Shown here piece after piece: positions 1 to 5,328 of a stretch of 7,257 bases of DNA; the stretch's first letter is position 1; the number at the start of each line of letters is the position of its first letter. A model generated the notes under the pieces. The model was given only the letters and a program-made list of their open reading frames with translations. It was not told the origin of the DNA and searched no databases. Both the position numbers and the translations under genes were made by a program. The stretch is from positions 1 through 7,257 of the forward strand of contig CAIXEV010000446.1 in NCBI GenBank assembly GCA_903918555.1, given 5' to 3'. This stretch comes from an uncultured bacterium. GTDB taxonomy: Bacteria; Planctomycetota; Phycisphaerae; Phycisphaerales; SM1A02.

Positions 1-1419
1 CCGGCGATGCTGATCGCGGCGGCCGGGTTTGGCACGGCTCTGCTCGCAGGCCACGCGCGCGCGGACGAGACGCCGCTCACCTTCAGCGCCATGGTGCTGA
101 CCGCGTTGCCCGGGGACTTCTTCCCGACGATGTTCCGCGCGCGCGACTTCGACGGCGACGGGTTCGTCGACCTCGCGGTGTCCGGCCGCGACCCCGACGA
201 CAAGCTCTACACGCTCAAGGGCGGACCAGGCGCGACCTTCACGGTGCTGCAGGCGCTCGACACCGACGGGTTCACCGACTGGCTTGAGTTTGCGGATCTC
301 GACCGCGACGGCATCGACGATATCGTCACGGCGTGGCGCGGCGATGCGCCGCGGGTCGTGTACTACCGCGGCATCGGCGACCAGCTGTTCGCGCCGGCCG
401 AGGTGCTTGCCAGCGTCGAGCTTGGCGTCGGACGCGACGCGCAGGGGCTGACGGTCGGCGACTTCGACAGCGACGGCGACACCGACATCGCGGTCTGCCA
501 GTACTCGGGACTCTGCGTCGACATCTTCACGAACAACGGCGTGGTCGCGGGTTCGCCCGTGTTTGCGCGCACGGGCCGCGTGCGGCTCGGCACCTTCCTC
601 GGCGGGCTTTCGCTGCCGCGCGTCATCGCGGCGGCCGATGTCGACGGCGACAAGGATCCCGACCTCGTGGTCAACGAGCTCGGCGGCAGCCGCCTCGCGA
701 TGATCCGCAACGAAGGCGGACGCTTCGTGCGCGCAGCCGAGATGCGCGTGCCGCTCATCGGCAAGGAGCGCCCGGGAATCGCCAGCCTGCAGGTCGTCGA
801 CCTCGATGGCGACGGCGACCTTGACGCCGCGGTGCCGGGTCTCCTGATCGGCGGCCCGCAGAAGGTGGTCGCGTTCCTGAACGATGGTTCCGGCGGTTTC
901 GCCGAGCGCGCTGTGGGAACGGGCGCCGATCTCGGCTACGCGTTCTCGATCGTGTGCGCGGATCTCGACGGCGATGGCGACCTTGACGCCGTGACCGGGC
1001 AGGCGCTGCCGGCCGGCCTGTCGGTGCTGCGGCGCGTGAATTCGGCTGCATTCGACTTCGAGGTCGACCTCGCGCCGCAGTTTGGCCAGCTTGTCCGGCA
1101 TCTCGATGCGGTCGATGTCGACGGCGACTGCGACCTCGACATCATCGGAGTCGATGGCCCCGGCCGCCTCGTCTTCGTGCGGCGCAACACCACGCCGCAG
1201 CAGTCGGGCTGCGGCGCGCTTGCCGGTCGCAGCGCGCCCGCGCCCGCTGCGCTGGCTGCGAAGGTCGACGCGCGCCCGAGTGTGCCGCGCGCTCCAGTGG
1301 CGGCGCACGACTTCGACCAAGACGGCGTGCATTCGGCGGCCGATGTCGCGGCGTGGCTCAATTCGCTGACGCGCGCGCCTGCCGCAGCACCGGCGCCCGC
1401 AAAGGAGACGAAGCGTTGA
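1..1419 (+). CDS. Exported FG-GAP/VCBS repeat protein with C-terminal EF-hand; probably 5' partial
   Basis: The frame is open from the window edge; the first ATG is at 7, giving 470 residues. From that ATG, residues 1-19 are a hydrophobic stretch ending AHARA, a good signal peptidase site, but no basic n-region precedes it, so the true start probably lies upstream. Seven aspartate-rich D-x-D-x-D-G-x-x-D blades follow at residues 47-55, 97-105, 152-160, 211-219, 265-273, 319-327 and 370-378. These are FG-GAP/VCBS calcium-binding repeats, enough for a seven-bladed propeller of the integrin-alpha type. After an Ala/Pro linker, residues 435-446 (D435, D437, D439, G440, D446) form one EF-hand loop followed by a W450-L451 helix, resembling half of a planctomycetal dockerin. 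The tail is Ala/Pro-rich and basic. The protein is likely exported and binds calcium; ligand unknown. Its stop overlaps the next start, implying one operon. Confidence 0.85.
   Translation, partial: PAMLIAAAGFGTALLAGHARADETPLTFSAMVLTALPGDFFPTMFRARDFDGDGFVDLAVSGRDPDDKLYTLKGGPGATFTVLQALDTDGFTDWLEFADLDRDGIDDIVTAWRGDAPRVVYYRGIGDQLFAPAEVLASVELGVGRDAQGLTVGDFDSDGDTDIAVCQYSGLCVDIFTNNGVVAGSPVFARTGRVRLGTFLGGLSLPRVIAAADVDGDKDPDLVVNELGGSRLAMIRNEGGRFVRAAEMRVPLIGKERPGIASLQVVDLDGDGDLDAAVPGLLIGGPQKVVAFLNDGSGGFAERAVGTGADLGYAFSIVCADLDGDGDLDAVTGQALPAGLSVLRRVNSAAFDFEVDLAPQFGQLVRHLDAVDVDGDCDLDIIGVDGPGRLVFVRRNTTPQQSGCGALAGRSAPAPAALAAKVDARPSVPRAPVAAHDFDQDGVHSAADVAAWLNSLTRAPAAAPAPAKETKR
1401..1407 (+). promoter_or_regulatory. 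Ribosome binding site fixing the start of the cysteine-rich dockerin gene
   Basis: AAAGGAG lies 11 nt before the ATG at 1419. It is one of few recognisable Shine-Dalgarno sequences in the window and sits inside the last codons of the FG-GAP gene. It supports the ATG at 1419 over the in-frame ATG at 1353, which would put 22 polar residues in front of a good signal peptide. Confidence 0.7.
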
Positions 1420-2471
1420 TGCGCGCGATCGCCTCGGGTTTCCTCGCGTGGACGGCGGTGGTGACCGCGGCTGTCGCGCAGTGCCCTGCGCCCGGCGATT
1501 GCCGTCAGGTGCACGCGACCCCCGGATGCGAGATGCCGGACTGCTGCGACATCGTCTGCAAGATCAATCCGCTCTGCTGCGACCTGGGGTGGGATCAAGG
1601 CTGCGTCGACATCGCGCTCGACGAGTGCGACGGCATCAACTGCCCCGCGCCGGGCGCGTGCGAGGTCGCGCACCCGACTCCCGGCTGCAACGACTACGCC
1701 TGCTGCGATCTCATCGTCACGATCGATCCGTGGTGCACCTACGCATCGTGGGACGACATCTGCGCGAGCGAGGCCGCGCGGTACTGCGGCAAGTCGCCGT
1801 GCGAGCTCGCGGCATCGAGCGCGCCCGACGAGAACGAGCCCTGCTACAAGCGTCTCAACGACGGCTGGGCGGCGGGGGTCGTGTCGCCGCGCATCGAGCT
1901 CGGATGCGGCCAGAGCATGCAGGGACGGGTCTTCTCGGGCGGCCCGCGCGACCTCGAGTGGTTCAAGCTCGACGGCGCCGCGCGCGCGCGCTACCGCTTC
2001 ACGGTCAACGCGGAGTTCCCGATCGAGCTTCAGTGCCTGCTCGGCGGCGAAGAGGGGCCGAACGAGGTGCCGTGGCTTGCGTCGCTTGGGCTCTGCGATG
2101 GGGGGCGCGCCGTGAACTTCATCGCCAATGCGGGCGCCGTCACGCTGATCCTCGGCGTGGGCGACTCTGACCGCGCGTGGAGAAGCGCGCTCGAGTGCGA
2201 CCAGATCAATCCGGACAACCCGCCCGATCCGGCCGACCCGCCGCCGGTGCAGGTGACGGGAACGCGCTGGGTGGTGCGGATCGACTGCCTTCCGCTTGGC
2301 GACATCAACGGCGACGGCATGGTCGGGGCGCCCGACCTCGGCGCGCTTCTCAACGCCTGGGGTCCGATCGACCGCGGCGTTCCGGTGGATCCGCTGGCTC
2401 CCGACGCCGATCTGAACGGCGACGGCGAGGTCGGGGCGCAGGATCTCGCCCTGCTTCTCGGCACTTGGTAG
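1419..2471 (+). CDS. Exported cysteine-rich protein with C-terminal type I dockerin domain
   Basis: The start at 1419 gives 350 residues beginning MRAIASGFLAW, a typical signal peptide with likely cleavage near residue 20, before QCPAPG. Two tandem 49-residue cysteine modules follow (22-70 and 75-123), sharing CPAPG, TPGC, CCD, P-x-C, WD..C and a closing C; such modules recur in planctomycete surface proteins. Residues about 150-260 (LGCGQSMQGRVFSGG, DLEWFKLDG) resemble the beta-sandwich, PPC-like domain often found after them; this part is weaker. A Pro/Asp linker (264-277) leads to a complete dockerin: first loop D295-N297-D299-G300-D306 with LLNAW, second loop D331-N333-D335-G336-D342 with LLLGTW at the C-terminus. 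It probably acts outside the inner membrane by calcium-dependent binding or anchoring. No catalytic motif is visible and no cohesin partner is encoded here. The TGATG overlap indicates translational coupling to the FG-GAP gene. Confidence 0.88.
   Translation: MRAIASGFLAWTAVVTAAVAQCPAPGDCRQVHATPGCEMPDCCDIVCKINPLCCDLGWDQGCVDIALDECDGINCPAPGACEVAHPTPGCNDYACCDLIVTIDPWCTYASWDDICASEAARYCGKSPCELAASSAPDENEPCYKRLNDGWAAGVVSPRIELGCGQSMQGRVFSGGPRDLEWFKLDGAARARYRFTVNAEFPIELQCLLGGEEGPNEVPWLASLGLCDGGRAVNFIANAGAVTLILGVGDSDRAWRSALECDQINPDNPPDPADPPPVQVTGTRWVVRIDCLPLGDINGDGMVGAPDLGALLNAWGPIDRGVPVDPLAPDADLNGDGEVGAQDLALLLGTW
1482..1787 (+). repeat. Two tandem 49-codon cysteine-rich modules
   Basis: Codons 22-70 and 75-123 of the dockerin gene align without gaps. 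Module 1 has ten cysteines (22, 28, 37, 42, 43, 47, 53, 54, 62, 70); module 2 has eight (75, 81, 90, 95, 96, 106, 115, 123). The two missing in module 2 correspond to C47 and C54. Confidence 0.8.
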
Positions 2472-2521
2472 AGGTCTTTCGGTCGTGGGCGGACGGATTC
2501 GGCGGAGTGGCGCATCTTCGG

Positions 2522-2544
2522 AAGCGCCCCTCGGTTCGGGGCTT
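2522..2544 (+). promoter_or_regulatory. Stem-loop just upstream of the sigma factor start
   Basis: The 80-bp gap between the dockerin stop and the sigma gene contains AAGC..CCC paired with GGG..GCTT (7 bp with one bulged G), or alternatively a perfect GCCCC/GGGGC 5-bp stem with a TCGGTTC loop. It ends 7 nt before the ATG. No T-tract follows, so it is a poor intrinsic terminator; it could affect translation start or mark an RNA processing site. Function unproven. Confidence 0.3.
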
Positions 2545-2551
2545 GCAAGGC

Positions 2552-3268
2552 ATGAGCGATCGCACCACCCACTCTTCGGACGAAGAGCCCATCGGCCGGG
2601 TCTCGTCCGACCCGCGCAACGCCGTCGACTTTGTCGGCGGGGGTGGTGGCGGTGCGCGCGGGCTCGGCGTCGATGAGGAGGCCGTGCAGGACCTGCGCGA
2701 GGCGCGGCTCTTCGCGCGCGCGGCGGAGGGCGACCGCGACGCCATCTCGGAAGTCTGGCGGACGAACCGCTGCTGGATCGCGGCTGTGCTCGCCGCGCAC
2801 GCGCCGCGCGGCACCGATGTCGAGGATCTCCTGCAGGAGGTCGCGGCGACGCTCATCGCGAAGTCGCATCACATCCGCGACGCCGCGAGCCTGCGCGGCT
2901 GGCTGCGCGTGGTGGCGGTCAACGCGGCGCGCATGGCCGCGCGCAGCCGGTCGGTCGAGTCGCGCGCGGTGCGCGGGTTCGCGTTCGGACGCGCGGGCTC
3001 GGTGACGCGCGACGCAGCCGAGCGCGAGGCGCGCGAGACGCTTGCGCTTCTCTCGCGGCTGCCCGCGCACTACGCCGAACCGCTGATGCTGCAGGCGACG
3101 CAAGGGCTGTCGCAGCGGCAGATCGCCGAACTGCTCGATGTGCCGGAGACGACGGTCGAGACGCGCCTTGCGCGCGGCCGACGGATGCTGCGGCAGATCC
3201 TCCAGGAACTCGAGATGGGTGAAGAGCGCATGGCGCGCCGCGCGGGGGGCCGCGGGGACAGCGCATGA
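2552..3268 (+). CDS. ECF-type RNA polymerase sigma factor
   Basis: The 238-residue product carries both conserved sigma-70 regions of the extracytoplasmic-function group. Region 2 spans about 51-133, with the DVEDLLQEV signature at 89-97 and the region 2.3/2.4 helix SLRGWLRVVAVNAARMAAR at 113-131. Region 4 spans about 162-215, with the helix-turn-helix LSQRQIAELLDVPETTVETR at 186-205. Sigma-1 and sigma-3 domains are absent. The protein would direct RNA polymerase to a dedicated promoter set, usually in response to envelope or stress signals. It has an unusual N-terminal extension of about 50 polar residues with six consecutive glycines (29-34). The ATG at 2552 is chosen because it is the last ATG before the extension, but only AAGG one nucleotide away supports it; a GTG at 2507 in frame is an alternative. 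The next gene begins 24 bp downstream and encodes a membrane protein, the usual place for a sigma regulator. Confidence 0.88.
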   Translation: MSDRTTHSSDEEPIGRVSSDPRNAVDFVGGGGGGARGLGVDEEAVQDLREARLFARAAEGDRDAISEVWRTNRCWIAAVLAAHAPRGTDVEDLLQEVAATLIAKSHHIRDAASLRGWLRVVAVNAARMAARSRSVESRAVRGFAFGRAGSVTRDAAEREARETLALLSRLPAHYAEPLMLQATQGLSQRQIAELLDVPETTVETRLARGRRMLRQILQELEMGEERMARRAGGRGDSA

Positions 3269-3276
3269 GGATGTCG

Positions 3277-3281
3277 AAGGG
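3277..3281 (+). promoter_or_regulatory. Probable ribosome binding site for the membrane protein gene
   Basis: AAGGG lies 11 nt before the ATG at 3293, inside the 24-bp gap after the sigma factor stop. It supports 3293 as the start; the in-frame ATGs at 3296, 3314 and 3326 have no comparable site. Confidence 0.45.
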
Positions 3282-3292
3282 ATGAACGAGCC

Positions 3293-3988
3293 ATGATGCA
3301 CCGAGATGAACACATGTCCGATGGAATGCCCGATGGAGCGCCCGGCGGAAATCCCGACGGAATCCCCGACGACTTCGCGCGCCGCGATCACGCGGGTGAT
3401 CTCGACATCCTGCTGTCGCGGGCTGTCTCGGGCGACCGCAAGGCGCTCGCCGCCGTGCGCGCGCGCGCGGCCGCCGAGCCCGCGGTTCTCGAGGAACTCG
3501 CGATGTGGCAGGCCGACGAACTGCGCATGGCGCGCGTGGCGCGCGAGCTCGAGTCGGCCGCGAGCCGCGTCGAGCTTCCGCCGCCTGTGGCTACAGGTGA
3601 ACGCGCGTGGCGGCTCGGCCTCGGCTGGGCGGTCGCGGCCGTGATCGCGCTTGCGTGGATCAGCCAGTCGGTGTTCCCGCGCAGCGGCGAGCCGGTGCGC
3701 GCGAATGTCGCGGGGTTCGATGGATTCAAGGGCTTCGCCACGGCGGACGACGCGTTCGACGCCTATGTCGACAAGGCGCGCGCCGACGGCGTGATCTACG
3801 GCGATGTCGCGCCGCCGACGATCATCGGTTCGCGCGAGCTCGGCGGAGGCCAGGGTTTCGAGATCCTCGTCGTGCGCCAGATCGTCGAGCGCCGCCGCGT
3901 GCCTGAGATGTTCCGGCTCGTGCCCGTCGATGAATCGGGCGCGCTTGCGCCCGTCGTGATCCGCCCTCGGACGGAAGAGATTCGCTGA
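3293..3988 (+). CDS. Single-pass membrane protein, putative anti-sigma or sigma-regulatory protein
   Basis: The protein has 231 residues and I do not recognise a named family. Residues 8-27 are a low-complexity (x-P-D-G)n stretch. Residues 34-95 are helical and charged (DLDILLSRAVSGDRKALAAVRAR, then EPAVLEELAMWQADELRMARVARELE), compatible with a short cytoplasmic anti-sigma-like domain. One transmembrane segment lies at about 107-127 (LGLGWAVAAVIALAWISQSVF), followed by an exported domain of about 100 residues with no recognised motif. Its position directly behind an ECF sigma gene and its cytoplasm-membrane-exterior layout suggest it binds or controls that sigma factor. The usual zinc anti-sigma motif (H-x3-C-x2-C) is absent, so the role is inferred from context only. 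The ATG at 3293 has AAGGG upstream; translation from ATG 3314 is possible and would remove seven residues. Confidence 0.75.
   Translation: MMHRDEHMSDGMPDGAPGGNPDGIPDDFARRDHAGDLDILLSRAVSGDRKALAAVRARAAAEPAVLEELAMWQADELRMARVARELESAASRVELPPPVATGERAWRLGLGWAVAAVIALAWISQSVFPRSGEPVRANVAGFDGFKGFATADDAFDAYVDKARADGVIYGDVAPPTIIGSRELGGGQGFEILVVRQIVERRRVPEMFRLVPVDESGALAPVVIRPRTEEIR
3314..3373 (+). repeat. Five tandem 12-bp units encoding an x-P-D-G repeat
   Basis: Five consecutive 12-nt units follow the approximate consensus ATSCCCGAYGGA and encode MSDG, MPDG, APGG, NPDG and IPDD at the N-terminus of the putative anti-sigma protein. The units are in frame and imperfect. The first two each begin with an ATG (3314, 3326), so unit number could affect both length and start choice. 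Confidence 0.75.
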
Positions 3989-4074
3989 CGCATCCGACGG
4001 ATACACACTCGCTTCGCTCTGAAGACACACACACACACACGCAACGCTCTGCATTCAACCGATTTGGGCCCACC
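3989..4074 (+). promoter_or_regulatory. Gap and likely 5' leader of the PDZ gene
   Basis: This 86-bp gap holds a short palindrome ATCCGACGGAT (3992-4002), a weak CTTC/GAAG hairpin (4012-4024) and the (AC)8 tract. It shows no convincing intrinsic terminator and no Shine-Dalgarno before the ATG at 4075. I cannot tell whether the PDZ gene has its own promoter here or is read from the sigma operon. Confidence 0.3.
4025..4040 (+). repeat. (AC)8 dinucleotide microsatellite
   Basis: Sixteen bases of perfect AC repeat lie 34 nt before the start codon of the PDZ gene. The tract is noncoding and unlike the surrounding GC-rich sequence. In an mRNA leader it would be unstructured. Confidence 0.9.
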
Positions 4075-5319
4075 ATGCTTCGCCAGAACCTTCTCTCCAC
4101 CGTCGTCCTCTCCGGTCTTCTCGCTGCAACGCCCGCGCTTGCGACGCTGCAGGACGGCGGCGGGCGGACGCGCAGCACCACATCGCTTTCCTCGCGCAAC
4201 GCCGATGGCACGGCGTATGAGGTGCGCATCGAGAACGGCGCCGTCGTCTCGCTCAAGATCGACGGCGAGGATGTCGCGACCGATCGCGCCCGCGTGACCG
4301 ACACGGGCGTCGAGGTGCTCGGCGAGAATGGCGATGTCATCCATCGCTTCGCCGTCCGCATGAGCGGCATGGTTGCGCCGGCGGAGCCGCAGCCGAATGC
4401 GCGCGCGCAGCCGGCGATGCCCGGCGGCGTGCAGGTGCAGACCTTCGACCAGCAGGACGCGCCGCGCACCCCGAGGCCGCCCAAGGCTCCGAAGCCACCG
4501 AAGGCGCCGAAGCAGGCCGCTGTGGCCGCCGCGAAGTCGATGATCGGCGCTGGATTCGGCGAGGTCGACGAGGCGGTCGCGCATCACCTCAAGGTCGATC
4601 CGGCGAAGTCGACGATGATCACGAGCGTGCTCGGCGACATGCCAGCGCAGAAGGCCGGGCTTGAGAAGTTCGATGTGGTCGTCGGCGTCGATGGCAAGGA
4701 AGGCGCGACCTTGGATGAGCTGCGCCGCGCCATCGCGAGTGCGGAGCCTGGCACCAAGATGAAGCTGTCGGTGCGGCGCGGCGCGGAGACGAAGGAGATC
4801 GAGGTCGAGACCGTGGCGTTCGACCTGAAGAAGCTCGACGGCGCCGTTGGCTTTCCGCAGGGAGCGGATGAAGACTTCGCCGACATGAACATCGGCGGCG
4901 ACTTCGGCGATGGCGAAGGCGAGGACACGACGATGTTCTTCATCGGGCCCGATGGGAAGCGCCGCGAGATTCGCGTGCCTTCGATGCGCGGGCTGCCGAT
5001 GCCGAGGTTTGATCGCATCGATCCGCACCAGATCGAGGGCATGGAGCAGGCGATCCAGGAGATGGTCGAGCGCATGCTGCAGGACGCGGGCATCGATGAG
5101 AATGGGTTTGTCGAGGTTCGCCCTGAAGCGGGCGGCGAGGATGAGAAGCCCGCGCAGCAGGACGCGAAGCCCGCGCAGCAGGACACGAAGCCTGCGCCGA
5201 AGCGCGGCGGCGATGCGGCCGAGGAGCGTCTGCGCCGGATGGAAGAGCGCATGGAGGACCTGCGGCGCGAGCTCGAGCGCGAGCGCGCAGCGCGCGGCAA
5301 GAAGCCGGCCGACGCGTGA
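4075..5319 (+). CDS. Exported PDZ-domain protein with Pro/Lys linker and C-terminal coiled coil
   Basis: The 414-residue product starts MLRQNLLSTVVLSGLLAATPALA, a signal peptide with likely cleavage after residue 23. Residues about 45-95 form a compact beta-rich stretch (YEVRIENGAVVSLKIDGEDV) of unknown family. A Pro/Lys-rich linker (130-147) precedes a PDZ domain at about 155-248, seen in MITSVLGDMPAQKAGLEKFD at 191-210, then VVVGVDGKEGATLDELRRAI and a closing KLSVRRGAETKEIEVE. PDZ domains bind peptide C-termini; they commonly serve HtrA, site-2 or Ctp proteases, but no protease domain or catalytic triad is present here, so it may be an adaptor or sensor. An acidic region (264-296), a KPAQQD repeat (358-375) and a charged helical tail (380-408), probably a coiled coil, follow. 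It lies downstream of the sigma and membrane-protein genes and may belong to that system. No ribosome binding site is evident; the start is set by the signal peptide. Confidence 0.85.
   Translation: MLRQNLLSTVVLSGLLAATPALATLQDGGGRTRSTTSLSSRNADGTAYEVRIENGAVVSLKIDGEDVATDRARVTDTGVEVLGENGDVIHRFAVRMSGMVAPAEPQPNARAQPAMPGGVQVQTFDQQDAPRTPRPPKAPKPPKAPKQAAVAAAKSMIGAGFGEVDEAVAHHLKVDPAKSTMITSVLGDMPAQKAGLEKFDVVVGVDGKEGATLDELRRAIASAEPGTKMKLSVRRGAETKEIEVETVAFDLKKLDGAVGFPQGADEDFADMNIGGDFGDGEGEDTTMFFIGPDGKRREIRVPSMRGLPMPRFDRIDPHQIEGMEQAIQEMVERMLQDAGIDENGFVEVRPEAGGEDEKPAQQDAKPAQQDTKPAPKRGGDAAEERLRRMEERMEDLRRELERERAARGKKPADA
5146..5187 (+). repeat. Two tandem 21-bp units encoding KPAQQDA and KPAQQDT
   Basis: The units at 5146-5166 and 5167-5187 match at 20 of 21 bases, and a partial third unit (KPAP) follows. 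They sit in the hydrophilic linker between the acidic region and the coiled-coil tail of the PDZ protein. Repeat number probably varies among relatives without breaking the frame. Confidence 0.85.
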
Positions 5320-5328
5320 CGCGCGTCA
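5317..5328. repeat. 12-bp perfect palindrome containing both convergent stop codons
   Basis: TGACGCGCGTCA is its own reverse complement. Its first three bases are the TGA stop of the PDZ gene, and its last three (TCA) are the TGA stop of the convergent dehydratase gene. An overlapping hairpin GACGCG/CGCGTC (5311-5316 with 5322-5327) is also possible. Confidence 0.9.

Noticed and set aside
1..1200. Reading the FG-GAP protein as an integrin-like adhesin or a glycosidase
   Set aside because: The seven blades show only calcium-loop motifs; no ligand-binding or catalytic residues can be recognised, so no specific function is assigned.
1353..1418. Upstream in-frame start (ATG 1353) for the cysteine-rich dockerin gene
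   Set aside because: It would place 22 polar residues before a good signal peptide. ATG 1419 has AAAGGAG upstream and the typical TGATG overlap.
2177..2551. N-terminal extension of the sigma factor frame back to ATG 2177
   Set aside because: It overlaps the end of the dockerin gene almost completely, its translation is Arg/Gly-rich without motifs, and the sigma domains begin after 2700.
2030..4054. Long open frame on the minus strand (over 670 codons) opposite the dockerin, sigma and membrane genes
   Set aside because: Its translation is a His/Arg/Ala-rich low-complexity product with no domain, and it lies opposite three plus-strand genes with clear motifs. Such frames are expected in GC-rich codon usage.
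3796..5028. Minus-strand open frame of 410 codons opposite the PDZ gene
   Set aside because: The plus strand here encodes a signal peptide and a recognisable PDZ domain; the minus frame shows only compositional bias.
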